DNA of 64,000 nucleotides from Paenibacillus lactis (GCF_017873605.1 NZ_JAGGKI010000005.1:1-64000), one strand, 5' to 3'. Shown: positions 24,789-34,014, counted from the stretch's first letter. Made by a program: numbers and translations. Notes: generated from the sequence alone by a model not told the origin.

Positions 24789-25679
24789 CTAAACGGCGGA
24801 ACGGCGGTCTTGAATCGCCTTTAATCCCAGTGCCAGCGCACCGTAAAGTCCGGCTTGAGAGCCCAAACCGGGTGGAATGATATATTCCTCGATCCGGTTC
24901 ATAATTTCATCCGCCTGCACATAGCCGTTTAATATCCGTTGAACTTCGGAACGGACCAGCGGAAACAGATGGGCCTGCTGCATGACGCCGCCGCCCAGAA
25001 TGATCTTCTCCGGGGAATGCGTCAAAATGATCCCTGTAACGGCCTGGGCGATATAGTAGGCTTCCATAGGCCAGGCCGGGTGGTCTGCCGGCAGCTGATC
25101 GCCTTTCAGGCCCCAGCGCGCTTCGATCGCCGGGCCGGCAGCCATGCCCTCGAAGCAATCTCCGTGATAAGGACAAGCCCCTGCATATTCATCGTCAGGA
25201 TGGCGTCTTATCAGGACATGGCCTCCTTCCGGATGAACCAGTCCATGGACGAGCCTGCCTTCGGCATATACGCCGACCCCTACGCCGGTACCGATCGTTA
25301 TATAAACGCAGCTGCCCAAGCCTTTTGCCGCTCCCCACACCATTTCGCCGTAGGCTGCCGCGTTCACGTCCGTATCCCAACCGTATGGCACATCATAATG
25401 TTTCTTCAGTTTCCCGAGCACGTCGCAATGTCCCCAGCCCTGCTTCGGCGTCGTTGTCACGAACCCGTATGTAGTGCTGCTGGGCTTCAAATCGATCGGG
25501 CCGAATGAACCGATGCCGATCGCATCCACATTTTTTTCGCTGAAATAGGAAATGACGCGGGACAGCGTAACATCCGGATGCTCTGTCGGAAATTGGACGA
25601 CATCCTCCATGATCCCAAGCTCATTGCCAACGCCGCAGAGAAACTTGGTGCCTCCTGCCTCAATTGCTCCGATACGCAT
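24789..25679 (-). CDS. scrK: ROK-family fructokinase
   Basis: A 296-residue ATP-dependent sugar kinase. ROK motifs: MRIGAIEAGGTKFLCGVGNE (phosphate loop), SFGPIDL, GWDTDVNAAAYGEMVWGAAK (catalytic Asp), ITIGTGVGVGVY, and the zinc site GHVLIRRHPDD...CPYHGDCFEGMAAG with one His and the Cys cluster. This matches the fructokinase branch. It is placed between the cytosolic GH32 and the levanase, and would convert fructose released by the GH32 to fructose-6-phosphate. It is 38 bases from the upstream GH32 gene, in the same operon. Confidence 0.92.
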   Translation of the reverse strand: MRIGAIEAGGTKFLCGVGNELGIMEDVVQFPTEHPDVTLSRVISYFSEKNVDAIGIGSFGPIDLKPSSTTYGFVTTTPKQGWGHCDVLGKLKKHYDVPYGWDTDVNAAAYGEMVWGAAKGLGSCVYITIGTGVGVGVYAEGRLVHGLVHPEGGHVLIRRHPDDEYAGACPYHGDCFEGMAAGPAIEARWGLKGDQLPADHPAWPMEAYYIAQAVTGIILTHSPEKIILGGGVMQQAHLFPLVRSEVQRILNGYVQADEIMNRIEEYIIPPGLGSQAGLYGALALGLKAIQDRRSAV

Positions 25680-25717
25680 ACCTTCATGCTCCTAACCTGG
25701 CTATATATTTTTGCGTG

Positions 25718-27181
25718 TTACAACGATAATTCGTAGAGACGAAGAGATCGGATCACTTCTGCTTGCTCGGCGTTGTCCGCTTCTACGGTCAAGCCCATCG
25801 ATGCTTTATCCGGATAGATCAGGTCCGTGAAGACGATCTGACCGCCGCCTGCAAACACTTCGACGGAGGAACGGTCGACCAATATCCGAAGCTCCACATG
25901 CTCATCCTTGGTTTTCAATGGCGCTGCGTGTCTTCCGGGAAACGCAGGGTGAAAATCCGAGATGCCGGACCTGGATCGATCCACATAAACCTCGGAAGCC
26001 GGGCCGCTGTACCCGATGACCGTCTCCTGCTCCGGCCCGGTTCTTATTTTAAACGCAATGGCGCTGTCAGCTTTGATGACCGCATGGATTTCATAGCTGT
26101 CCAGCCGGAGCTTCGACAGCTTTGCAGCCACCGTAGCTGCGTCTGCCCGCTCAATGGACACAACCGGTCTCCGGTAACGCTCCAGCTCACGCGCCGGCTG
26201 CTGAATCAGTTCGGCCACGCCGTCGCGTTCTTCCAGCTCCAGCTCTCGTACCGTGGTCATGGCCCCCCGATAGCCGGAAGTCGGTGTCTGGTTTGCATAC
26301 TTCCAGTTGCTCATCCAGCCGATAAATAGACGCCTGCCATCGGCTTCCGGGATATCCGACCAGCTGACGCCGGCATAATTATCCCGTCCGTGATCGAGCC
26401 AGCGGATCCGGCTAGCCGACGCTTCATCGGGCTTAAAGCACGCTCCGTCGAACTCACCGGTAAAAAACTGCGTTCGGGAGCCTTCGGCATACGCCGGATT
26501 GTCGCCGATGCTAACGAGCATCACCCACTTCGTCATCCCTTCGCCGACCGGCAGCGGGAACAGGTCCGGACACTCCCATACCCCGTCGTGGGATCCGATC
26601 CCTTCACCGAACTCGCTTCCAAAAGCCCAATCCTTCAAATCAGGAGACGTAAAGATGCAGACCGTCTGTCCGCATGCCACGATCATGACCCATCTCTTCG
26701 TCTCTTCATGCCAGAATACCTTGGGATCGCGAAAGTCAACGTAGCTCTCATGCTTCAGTACCGGATTTCCAGCATATTTCGTCCACGTCCTCCCGCTGTC
26801 TTTGCTGTAAGCGAGGCTTTGATACTGCTTGACTTCGGTGCCGCCGGCAGCTTCGACATGATGCGTAAAGATGGCAACCAGTCCCGGCTCGTCATCGAAG
26901 AACCCGGTCGTATTGTGCCAATCGACAACGGCGCTTCCGGAAAATATCATGCCATGCTCATCGGGCAAGAGCGCGATCGGAAGCTCTTCCCATGCCACCA
27001 AATCCTTGCTGACCGCATGCCCCCAATGCATCGGTCCCCAAGTCGTACCGAACGGATGATGCTGATAAAATAAATGGTACTCTCCCTTGAAAAAGACCAT
27101 CCCGTTCGGATCGTTCATCCAATTCTGCTTCGGGGAAAAATGATATACGCCCCGGTAGTTATCCTGTGTAATCGTTGACAT
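25718..27181 (-). CDS. sacA: Cytosolic GH32 beta-fructosidase (sucrase/invertase)
   Basis: A 487-residue GH32 enzyme without signal peptide. Motifs: FSPKQNWMNDPNGMVFFKGE (nucleophile Asp), YQHHPFGTTWGPMHWGHAVS, DFRDPKVFW, and GVWECPDLFPLP (acid/base Glu). It ends in the GH32 C-terminal beta-sandwich (LRILVDRSSVEVFAGGG). It would split imported sucrose or short fructans into fructose (and glucose). No phosphotransferase gene is nearby, so unphosphorylated substrate from the ABC importer is likely. The ATG at 27181 has AAAGGAG 9 bases upstream; a frame from 27208 is longer but includes that site. Confidence 0.92.
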   Translation of the reverse strand: MSTITQDNYRGVYHFSPKQNWMNDPNGMVFFKGEYHLFYQHHPFGTTWGPMHWGHAVSKDLVAWEELPIALLPDEHGMIFSGSAVVDWHNTTGFFDDEPGLVAIFTHHVEAAGGTEVKQYQSLAYSKDSGRTWTKYAGNPVLKHESYVDFRDPKVFWHEETKRWVMIVACGQTVCIFTSPDLKDWAFGSEFGEGIGSHDGVWECPDLFPLPVGEGMTKWVMLVSIGDNPAYAEGSRTQFFTGEFDGACFKPDEASASRIRWLDHGRDNYAGVSWSDIPEADGRRLFIGWMSNWKYANQTPTSGYRGAMTTVRELELEERDGVAELIQQPARELERYRRPVVSIERADAATVAAKLSKLRLDSYEIHAVIKADSAIAFKIRTGPEQETVIGYSGPASEVYVDRSRSGISDFHPAFPGRHAAPLKTKDEHVELRILVDRSSVEVFAGGGQIVFTDLIYPDKASMGLTVEADNAEQAEVIRSLRLYELSL

Positions 27182-27259
27182 GATCTGTGCTCCTTTAGTT
27201 GTAGTCATATAAAAGAGCAGCCGTGAGCCATATTCGGAAACCGCACGGCTGCTGAGTCC

Positions 27260-28858
27260 TTATTTCGTGCTGCGATCATATCCCGCCTGTTTGATGGACA
27301 GCCATTCCTGCAGTCCAAGACGATCCAGCTCCTTCAGATAGTCATCCCATTCCTGATCGATTTTTCCGTTCTGGTACCATTCGGTGCGCATTCTCTCCAG
27401 GTACGGGAATAAATCCGTTTCGATGGTGGACAACCGGTCCAGCTCCTCGATGGAGAAGAACACCTTCGGATACGTATTCTCCGCTTTCATATGCGGTACC
27501 ATAACATCCTTCATCAGCTTCAGCCTCCATGCCGCGTCATCCGGCATCGTGGTATATTTGCCGTAATATTCGTCGAGGATTGCGAGCGGCCCCGCAATGC
27601 TCGTTTTTTGACGCAGTTCGACCGGGGCGGTTCCTTCAAGCGGAAGATGCTTCAGCATTCCCTTCTCCTCGTCCAGCTCGAAGATATTCTGCTGCGTATC
27701 GTCTCCGTATGTCCCCCAGTTGTTCTGTACCGACTGCAGCGGCTCATACAGCTGATCGACCCATTTAGCGGTCTCTTCCAGATGCTTGTTGCTGCTTGTA
27801 ATGACCATTCGGCCGCGGTCAAGACCGATTCCGTTCGTTCGGGTGACATTCTTCTCCCCGCTCGGACCGGCAAGCGGCGGCATCAGATCATAGGCATCGT
27901 TCATGCCGGTAATGTTCGCTTTATCCCAAGTGAAGTACAATCCGTATCGATGGTCTTTGCCTTTGGCGAGATAGGTGTTCCAATCCTGCTGGAACGCTTC
28001 GATATCGATAAGTCCTTCCTCGTACAGCTCGTTCACAAACTTCACGGCATCTTTATAGCCTTCTTCCGCTGCGGTGAAGACGACCTTTCCATCGTCGGTG
28101 ACCACGGTATGATCCCAGTTCTCTCCAAGCCCGAATGATGCAAAAAGGAAGGTCAGATCCTCGCCGCCCGGCTTATTGATGAACGACAGCGGAATTTCAT
28201 CCGCTTGCCCGTTTCCGTTCGGGTCCTGCGTCTTGAACGCGATCAGCACCTCTTTCAACTCCTCGGTCGTCGTTGGCATCTCAAGCCCGAGCTTGTTCAG
28301 CCACTCGACATTGATCCACGGGAAGTTATCGACCGATTGAATGCGCTCCTTGCCGGATCCCAGCTCTTCGATCCACGGAAACGAATAAATATGTCCATCC
28401 GGTGCCGTAATCAAACTTCGGTATTCCGGGGCTTGCTCCAGCACCTTTTTGAAATTCGGCATATGCTGGTCGATCAAATCCTCGACGGGGATGATGACCC
28501 CGTCCTTGGCCAGCTTCAGCAGATCGTAATCGCCGTATCCGGCGTCAAAGATCGCGTCCGGGAGATCGCCGCTGGCTACGGCCAAATTCCGTTTCTCCGC
28601 AAAAACGTCGCTGGTGTAATTTTTCCAGTTGATATGAATGCCCGTCTTCTCCTCCAGCCGCTTGTTAATCAATTTGTCGTTCGGGTCGGCCGGCGCAAGC
28701 GGCGAGCTTTGCGTCAGGAAGTTGAGCGTTACCTTCCCGTCCGGCGATTCGCTCTCCGCCTTGCCGCCCCCGCCGCAGCCGGAAAGGAGCAGCAGCGCAG
28801 CGAGCGCCGATATCGACATGACCTTGCCTGCGGTTCTTTGGGTTCTTGTCTTTTTCAT
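27260..28858 (-). CDS. Extracellular sugar-binding lipoprotein, LplA type (fructan/sucrose importer)
   Basis: A 532-residue solute-binding protein. The lipoprotein signal is MSISALAALLLLSGCGGGGK, with lipobox LSGC after a basic start (MKKTRTQRTAGK). The mature part has the type-1 extracellular binding domain (LNFLTQSSPLAPADPNDK, TGIHINWKNYTSDVFAEKRN) and a C-terminus of the LplA kind (WDDYLKELDRLGLQEWLSIK). The ATG at 28858 has GGAGGT 7 bases upstream; an upstream in-frame ATG at 28873 overlaps that site. Context makes fructo-oligosaccharides or sucrose the probable ligands. It is intact, in contrast to the frameshifted relative at 4633-6154. Confidence 0.92.
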   Translation of the reverse strand: MKKTRTQRTAGKVMSISALAALLLLSGCGGGGKAESESPDGKVTLNFLTQSSPLAPADPNDKLINKRLEEKTGIHINWKNYTSDVFAEKRNLAVASGDLPDAIFDAGYGDYDLLKLAKDGVIIPVEDLIDQHMPNFKKVLEQAPEYRSLITAPDGHIYSFPWIEELGSGKERIQSVDNFPWINVEWLNKLGLEMPTTTEELKEVLIAFKTQDPNGNGQADEIPLSFINKPGGEDLTFLFASFGLGENWDHTVVTDDGKVVFTAAEEGYKDAVKFVNELYEEGLIDIEAFQQDWNTYLAKGKDHRYGLYFTWDKANITGMNDAYDLMPPLAGPSGEKNVTRTNGIGLDRGRMVITSSNKHLEETAKWVDQLYEPLQSVQNNWGTYGDDTQQNIFELDEEKGMLKHLPLEGTAPVELRQKTSIAGPLAILDEYYGKYTTMPDDAAWRLKLMKDVMVPHMKAENTYPKVFFSIEELDRLSTIETDLFPYLERMRTEWYQNGKIDQEWDDYLKELDRLGLQEWLSIKQAGYDRSTK

Positions 28859-28901
28859 TCGAATGACCTCCATATCATTGCTATTTATGCTCAGGGGGTG
28901 C

Positions 28902-29783
28902 CTATTTCAAGGAACCGACCATGACGCCTTTCTCGAAGTATTTCTGGAAGAACGGGTACATGACAAGCAGCGGAAGGCTTGAGATGACAATCGCGGAGTA
29001 CTTGATCATCTCGGACAGCCGCTTCAGCTCTGCCATGGCAAGCTGGTCGTTGATCATGCCGGGAGCCGCCTGGTTTTGGATCAGGATCGACCGGAGCACC
29101 AGCTGCAGCGGGTGCAGCTTCGGATCCTCCAGGTAGATCATGGCATCGAAGAATGCGTTCCATTGGCCGACAAATGCATATAGGGCAAGGACAAAAATGA
29201 TCGGCTTCGATAAAGGCAGCACGATTCCGAAGAAAATCCGCTTATCCGATGCTCCATCCACATTGGCCGCCTCTTTCAGCTCCTTCGGGATGCCCTTGAA
29301 GAAGGTTCTGGACAAAATAATATTCCACACGTTGACGGCTCCAGGTATGATGACAGCCCATACCGTATTCAGCATGCCCAGCTCCCTTACCAGCAGGTAT
29401 GTAGGAATCAGTCCGCCGCCGAAGAACATCGTGATGATAAACAAGGTCATGAATACATGCCGGCCGGCGAGCCTATTTTCGGAAAGGGCATATCCGGCAC
29501 AGACCGATACGGTTACGGTGACAAACGCAAAGGCTGCCGAATAAAACACGGCGTTCCCGAACCCTCGAACCATCGCGGGATTGGACAGAATTTTTTTGTA
29601 GCCTTCGAGGCTCCAATCCGACAAGTTAAACGAGAGTCCCTTGCTCAGCAGCACCGTCGGATCCATAAACGAAGCCACGACAATGTAAACCAGCGGCACG
29701 ACGACGATGAGGACGGCAAGAGTAAGAAAAATTCCGATGATCGTTAACAGAAAACGGTCGAACCGCGAGTGCTTGACGGCCAT
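28902..29783 (-). CDS. Carbohydrate ABC permease, LplC type
   Basis: A 293-residue inner-membrane permease with six predicted helices, starting MAVKHSRFDRFLLTIIGIFL. The EAA loop is KELKEAANVDGASDKRIFFG, followed by IVLPLSKPIIFVLALYAFVG. It ends QKYFEKGVMVGSLK. The ATG at 29783 has GGAAGGAG 9-16 bases upstream; an in-frame start at 29822 is unsupported. It lies between the LplB permease and the binding protein and is part of the fructan importer. As with the other cassette, no ATPase gene is present, so a shared ATPase is implied. Confidence 0.92.
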   Translation of the reverse strand: MAVKHSRFDRFLLTIIGIFLTLAVLIVVVPLVYIVVASFMDPTVLLSKGLSFNLSDWSLEGYKKILSNPAMVRGFGNAVFYSAAFAFVTVTVSVCAGYALSENRLAGRHVFMTLFIITMFFGGGLIPTYLLVRELGMLNTVWAVIIPGAVNVWNIILSRTFFKGIPKELKEAANVDGASDKRIFFGIVLPLSKPIIFVLALYAFVGQWNAFFDAMIYLEDPKLHPLQLVLRSILIQNQAAPGMINDQLAMAELKRLSEMIKYSAIVISSLPLLVMYPFFQKYFEKGVMVGSLK

Positions 29784-29799
29784 ACAATTTAACTCCTTC

Positions 29800-30762
29800 C
29801 TAGTAGAGGCCTTCTCCCTCATTTAGTTTCTTGACGATGAAGTTTACCGAGATCAGCAGGATGACGTTAATGACCGAGTTAAAGAGTCCCACCGCGGCGG
29901 AATAGGCATAGTCACCCGATTGCAAGCCGACCTTGTACACATAGGTTGCGATAATCTCGGAAGCCGGAAGGTTCATCGAGGTTTGCATCAAGTAGGCCTT
30001 TTCAAACCCGATCGACATGATGCCGCCGGCCGCGAGAATGAATACGATGGCCATGATCGGCCGGATCGTCGGAAGATCGATGTTGCGGATTCGTTGGAGC
30101 AGATTGGCGCCGTCCAGGCTAGCAGCGTTATGCAGCTCCGGATCGACGTTCGCGAGTGCCGCCACATAAATGATCGATGCCCATCCGGCTCCCTGCCAAA
30201 TATCCGATAATATATAAATCCATCGGAAATACTCCGGCTTCGACATGAACATGAGAGGCTCGCCCGTGATCCAGATCACGAACTGGTTAATCGGACCGGT
30301 CGGCGACAAGAAGATGAAGAGCATCCCGACAATGACGACAACCGAAATAAAATTGGGGGCGTACAGGAAGAGCTGAATATTTTTCTTCACGGATGCTCTG
30401 CGGATCTGATTCAGCATCAGCGCCAAAATGATAGGCACCGGGAAGCTGAAGATGAGGCCGAAAAAGCTTAGTTTAAGCGTATTCATAAAAATGACATCGA
30501 AATTAGGCGAAGATAGAAACTTCTCGAAATGCTTCAGCCCCACCCATTCGCTCCCCAAAATCCCTTTGATCGGGCTGAAGTCCTTGAAGGCAATGATCGC
30601 GCCGTACATCGGCACATATTTGAAAATAAGGGTCAGTATAAGCGCCGGAGCAAGCAGGATGTACAGAAAGTAGTTTTTTTTCAGGAATTCGAGCCCCTTC
30701 CCCGCGGATCGCCTCTCTCTGCGCACCATAGACTGTTGATCGATTTCTGCCGAGCTTTCCAA
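29800..30762 (-). CDS. Carbohydrate ABC permease, LplB type
   Basis: A 320-residue permease: LKKNYFLYILLAPALILTLI, FKYVPMYGAIIAFKDFSPIK, EAA loop LHNAASLDGANLLQRIRNID and end SVNFIVKKLNEGEGLY. GGAGG (30771-30775) is 8 bases before a TTG at 30762, the best-supported start; an in-frame TTG at 30786 would add eight residues. It is the first gene of the fructan operon, divergent from the LacI gene. Promoter, cre-like and repeated-motif sites lie upstream. Confidence 0.9.
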   Translation of the reverse strand: MESSAEIDQQSMVRRERRSAGKGLEFLKKNYFLYILLAPALILTLIFKYVPMYGAIIAFKDFSPIKGILGSEWVGLKHFEKFLSSPNFDVIFMNTLKLSFFGLIFSFPVPIILALMLNQIRRASVKKNIQLFLYAPNFISVVVIVGMLFIFLSPTGPINQFVIWITGEPLMFMSKPEYFRWIYILSDIWQGAGWASIIYVAALANVDPELHNAASLDGANLLQRIRNIDLPTIRPIMAIVFILAAGGIMSIGFEKAYLMQTSMNLPASEIIATYVYKVGLQSGDYAYSAAVGLFNSVINVILLISVNFIVKKLNEGEGLY

Positions 30763-30796
30763 ACCTTCTACCTCCGTTTCACTCAAAAAAGTTTAC

Positions 30797-30811
30797 AGTA
30801 AGGGTTTTCAT
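30797..30811 (-). promoter_or_regulatory. Possible cre (CcpA) site in the fructan operon leader
   Basis: The minus strand reads ATGAAAACCCTTACT. Against the usual cre pattern WTGNAANCGNWNNCW there is one mismatch, at the central G. It sits between the predicted promoter and the first gene, where CcpA binding would block elongation. Carbon catabolite repression of this operon is expected from family knowledge, but the site is only a candidate. Confidence 0.35.
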
Positions 30812-30841
30812 TTTCCCACTGCGGTTGTTCATTGCTTTTAC

Positions 30842-30870
30842 AATTTAACAAAGGATGCCCAACGAGTCAA
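30842..30870 (-). promoter_or_regulatory. Predicted promoter of the fructan operon
   Basis: On the minus strand TTGACT (30865-30870), a 17-base spacer and TAAATT (30842-30847) fit a housekeeping-type promoter about 70 bases ahead of the first permease gene. The intergenic region 30763-31214 also holds the two-copy motif, the cre-like site and the LacI gene promoter. It is very AT-rich. Confidence 0.5.
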
Positions 30871-30878
30871 TAACTTTT

Positions 30879-30901
30879 GTAAATTTATTTTTGTGCATTT
30901 G
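30879..30901. repeat. Two-copy motif, copy 1 (candidate operator)
   Basis: GTAAAT followed by an A/T stretch and TTGTGCATTTG. It recurs at 31069-31089. This copy lies immediately upstream of the predicted -35 of the fructan operon. It is a candidate site for the adjacent LacI-family regulator or another regulator; it is not a clean palindrome, which argues for caution. Confidence 0.45.
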
Positions 30902-31068
30902 ATAATAAATAAATGTTCAATATGTTTAGCTTATACACTGAAATGTCTGTTAAATCATGAATTAAAGCTTGGTAGGGAACGCCCCCCCAAACCCCTTGTT
31001 AAGTGATACATAATAAAAAATCCAGGCTGATTGCCCTGCTTTATATCACTTTATCAGCGTGTGTAAAT

Positions 31069-31089
31069 GTAAATATAATTGTGCATTTG
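31069..31089. repeat. Two-copy motif, copy 2 (candidate operator)
   Basis: GTAAATATAATTGTGCATTTG, matching copy 1 at 30879-30901 apart from two bases of length in the A/T stretch. The TGTGCATTTG cores are 188 bases apart in the same orientation. This copy is just upstream of a weak promoter-like TTGCTA (31101-31106) and TATACA (31122-31127) for the regulator gene. Confidence 0.45.
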
Positions 31090-31214
31090 TAAAGTTTAAG
31101 TTGCTATTTTGTCTGATCTATTATACATTGGACATAAGGTAATCAAGCCGCAAGTCATAACGGCCGCCCTGCGGACTTTAGGTTTGAATTTGAATTCGAG
31201 GTGAACTCCCGTAC

Positions 31215-32249
31215 ATGGCAAAAGAGAAAGTCACAATCCAGGACATCGCCGATGCGCTCGGCATTTCTAGGAACACGGCGTCCAAGGCGCTCAACGGCAG
31301 CGCCAGCATCCCGGACGAGACCCGCAATAAGGTCATTAAGAAAGCGATCGAGCTAAAATATAAGCAGTTTGCGTACATGGAATCGGACAATCTTATGACA
31401 AAACCTCCGGGCAATATCGCATTGCTCACGGCGAATATGCCGAGCAACTCCCACTTTGGCTCACGGCTCATCAGCGGATTGGAGAAGCGGATCAGCGCCG
31501 AAGGCTATAATTTATCCATTCATATCGTCAGGGACATCGATCGGGCCTCGCTCATGCTGCCCAACAATTTCGAGGCCTCCAAGGTGGACGGGATGATCTG
31601 CATTGAGCTGTTTGATTTGGAGTACAGCAAGAAGATTACAAGCCTCGGCCTGCCGACCATCTTCATCGACTGCGCGGCAGACCTGTTCTACCCTGATCTG
31701 GAGGCCGACCTGCTGCTGATGGAGAACGAGCACAGCACGTACCGTTTAACGAAGCAGCTGATCGATAAGGGGTGCAGAACTTTAGGATTTATCGGGGATT
31801 ATCATCATTGCAAAAGCTTCCATGAGCGCTGGACGGGCTTCACGCGCGCATTGAACGAGAAGGGCATTTCCTTGGACCTTAACCAGTGCGTCTTGAACCC
31901 GGACCGGGAATTTTTCTCCGATTCCGATTGGATGGACAAGCGGCTGGGTGAGATGAAGCATCTGCCTTCCGGCTTCGTATGCGCCAATGATTTTATTGCG
32001 GTGAATGTCATGAAAGCGCTCAAAAACAAAGACCTTCACATTCCGGAGGACATCGTCGTCACCGGATTTGACAACGCCAACGAATCGCGCATCGTTGAGC
32101 CTCATTTGACGACGGTCCACATTTACAGCAACGAAATGGGGATTACGGCAGCAAACATGCTGTTATCCCGGATCAAAGAGCCTTCACAGCCTTACCAAGT
32201 CACCCATATCCAGACCAAGCCGATCTTTCGCGAATCGACAGGGGACTAA
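31215..32249 (+). CDS. LacI-family transcriptional regulator of the fructan locus
   Basis: A 344-residue repressor-type protein. The N-terminal LacI helix-turn-helix is VTIQDIADALGISRNTASKA then LNGSASIPDETRNKV; the sugar-binding periplasmic-binding-protein-like domain spans about 65-340 (GFIGDYHHCKSFHERWTGFT, SGFVCANDFIAVNVMKAL, DIVVTGFDNANESRIVEPHL). It is divergent from the permease gene with 450 bases between, a usual layout for local control. The effector is probably a fructose-containing sugar, by context. An ATG at 31215 gives the normal family start. Confidence 0.9.
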   Translation: MAKEKVTIQDIADALGISRNTASKALNGSASIPDETRNKVIKKAIELKYKQFAYMESDNLMTKPPGNIALLTANMPSNSHFGSRLISGLEKRISAEGYNLSIHIVRDIDRASLMLPNNFEASKVDGMICIELFDLEYSKKITSLGLPTIFIDCAADLFYPDLEADLLLMENEHSTYRLTKQLIDKGCRTLGFIGDYHHCKSFHERWTGFTRALNEKGISLDLNQCVLNPDREFFSDSDWMDKRLGEMKHLPSGFVCANDFIAVNVMKALKNKDLHIPEDIVVTGFDNANESRIVEPHLTTVHIYSNEMGITAANMLLSRIKEPSQPYQVTHIQTKPIFRESTGD

Positions 32250-32280
32250 GGATTGCCAGCTCTTCACTATTCTTCAGGAC

Positions 32281-32325
32281 AAAAAAAACCGACCTGTCGG
32301 CTAACACCGAAGGACGGTTTTTTTT
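32281..32325. terminator. Bidirectional terminator between the LacI gene and rbgA
   Basis: AAAAAAAACCGACC pairs with GG-CGGTTTTTTTT around CGGCTAACACCGAAG-type inner sequence. It serves the converging LacI-family gene and rbgA. The inner sequence CGGCTAACACCGAA is also found in the terminator at 34544-34579. Confidence 0.85.
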
Positions 32326-32376
32326 GATCTTTACCGGGCTCGCAGCTCTTGCATGCGAACGGTTATGATGAACGGC

Positions 32377-33243
32377 TTAATATGGGGATTCCATGGAGTA
32401 GCGGCCCAGCTTCCCTGCACGCAGCTCGCGCAGGAAGATGCTGGAGGCCTTCTCCAGATCCACCCTTCCTCCGCTCACGATGCATCCCCGCTTCCGGCCG
32501 ATGGCCTCCATGACGGACACGATCTCATCCGGATTCTCGAAATCGCTCGGACGCTCCTTCAGATCGAAGCGCTCGCTCATCGCGTCCCAATAGTACTTGG
32601 AGAAATATTTGATTGCAAAGAACGCAATATCCTCCACGTTCAAAATTTCCTCTTTGATCGCTCCGGTCACGGCCAACCGGTATCCTACATTCTGATCCTC
32701 GAATTTCGGCCACAGGATACCCGGGGTATCCAGCAGCTCCATCTCGCCGCCGGTAACCTTGATCCATTGCTGGCCCTTGGTGACTCCCGGCCGATCTCCC
32801 GTCTCCGCAATGTTCCGGCCGGCTAGCCGATTGATCAGGGTAGATTTGCCCACATTCGGTATGCCCACGATCAAGACGCGCATCGCGCGCGGGTTCATGC
32901 CCTTGGCGATCTGCTTGTCGATCTTCTCCTTGAGCAGCAGCTTGATCTGGCCGGGAATCTCCTTGACTCCCGTTCCGGTGGAAGCGTCAACCGGGAAGGC
33001 CGGCTGTCCTTGTTCTTTGAAATAAGCGATCCACTGCCGCGTAACTTCGGGATCCGCCAAATCGGCTTTATTCATGAGCATCAGCCGCGGCTTGCCCTGC
33101 AGAATCTCATCAACCATCGGGTTTCGGCTGGAGAGTGGAAGCCTGGCATCGATCAGCTCGATGACCGCATCGATGAGCTTCAGCTTCTCCTGAATTTGGC
33201 GGCGCGCTTTGGTCATATGTCCGGGGAACCATTGTATTGTCAA
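32377..33243 (-). CDS. rbgA: Ribosome biogenesis GTPase RbgA (YlqF)
   Basis: A 288-residue circularly permuted GTPase needed for late 50S assembly. G4 comes first ([14 protein letters not shown], about residue 55-60), then G1 [17 protein letters not shown] (about 126-142), a G2 region RPGVTKGQQ and G3 [14 protein letters not shown]. The C-terminal ANTAR-like helical domain ends the protein. The opening [15 protein letters not shown] is the family signature. It is downstream of lepB and rplS as in Bacillus. The fructan insertion separates it from rnhB. Confidence 0.96.
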   Translation of the reverse strand: MTIQWFPGHMTKARRQIQEKLKLIDAVIELIDARLPLSSRNPMVDEILQGKPRLMLMNKADLADPEVTRQWIAYFKEQGQPAFPVDASTGTGVKEIPGQIKLLLKEKIDKQIAKGMNPRAMRVLIVGIPNVGKSTLINRLAGRNIAETGDRPGVTKGQQWIKVTGGEMELLDTPGILWPKFEDQNVGYRLAVTGAIKEEILNVEDIAFFAIKYFSKYYWDAMSERFDLKERPSDFENPDEIVSVMEAIGRKRGCIVSGGRVDLEKASSIFLRELRAGKLGRYSMESPY

Positions 33244-33301
33244 ACGTCGTCACCTCACTATACTCTGAAAACAACTTGTACTGTAAACTAGATCGAAACC
33301 G

Positions 33302-33913
33302 TTAATGATTGACGATCCCAATATCTTTCAGCGGCCAAAAAACCAAATCGGCCCGACCAATAATATCCCCCAAAGGGACATATCCAATCATCCGGCTGTC
33401 GGTGCTGTTCGACCGGTTGTCTCCCATCACAAATACATGCCCTTCAGGCACGACCCCTTCCGTTACGAAGGAATTCGGGAAATCCGTATTGTTGTATAAT
33501 CTGCCTTCAGCATGGGCCTGATCAATTGCTTCCTGTATGTAGGTTTCATTGATTTGCTCTCCATTGACAAACACCTTATCGCCTTCCACTTTTACAGTGT
33601 CTCCTGCAACGGCGATGACACGCTTAATGAAATCCCTGCCTTCGTCCGGTACATGGAACACAATGACTTCCCCCCGCTCCGGCTTGCGGAAATCGTACAG
33701 GATCTCATTTACGATCAGCTTTTGATTGGATACAAAGTTAGGCTCCATAGATGGACCTTGTACGATAAACGGTTTGAAGAGAAGCCAGCGAATCAGAACA
33801 ACGAGTACCAGCGCGATGAGAAGTGCCTTCAGCCATTCCAATAACTCATTCTTTGCCTTCTTGGCTGGTTTCTCCACACCAGGATCCATTGCTCCCTCAT
33901 GATTTTTCTGCAT
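33302..33913 (-). CDS. lepB: Signal peptidase I
   Basis: A 203-residue type I signal peptidase with one N-terminal membrane anchor (ALLIALVLVVLIRWLLFKPF). It cleaves Sec and Tat signal peptides outside the membrane. The catalytic Ser is in VQGPSMEPNF (about residue 55), the general-base Lys in DFIKRVIAVAGDTV (about 97), and the conserved box near the end is VPEGHVFVMGDNRSNSTDSR. A basic leader of about 25 residues precedes the anchor. It lies between rplS and rbgA, the usual Firmicute position. Confidence 0.95.
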   Translation of the reverse strand: MQKNHEGAMDPGVEKPAKKAKNELLEWLKALLIALVLVVLIRWLLFKPFIVQGPSMEPNFVSNQKLIVNEILYDFRKPERGEVIVFHVPDEGRDFIKRVIAVAGDTVKVEGDKVFVNGEQINETYIQEAIDQAHAEGRLYNNTDFPNSFVTEGVVPEGHVFVMGDNRSNSTDSRMIGYVPLGDIIGRADLVFWPLKDIGIVNH

Positions 33914-33968
33914 AATCCACCGTCCTTCTCTAACGATTACTTCGTTCTATCGCAAATTTTGGATATAC

Positions 33969-34002
33969 AAAAGGGGCTTGTATATACGCACAAGCCCCCT
34001 TT
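33969..34002 (-). terminator. Terminator of rplS
   Basis: AAAAGGGGCTTG pairs with CAAGCCCCCTTT, 12 bases beyond the rplS stop, with a short T-run on the minus strand. A perfect or near-perfect stem. Confidence 0.85.
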
Positions 34003-34014
34003 ACCGCCTTGTAA

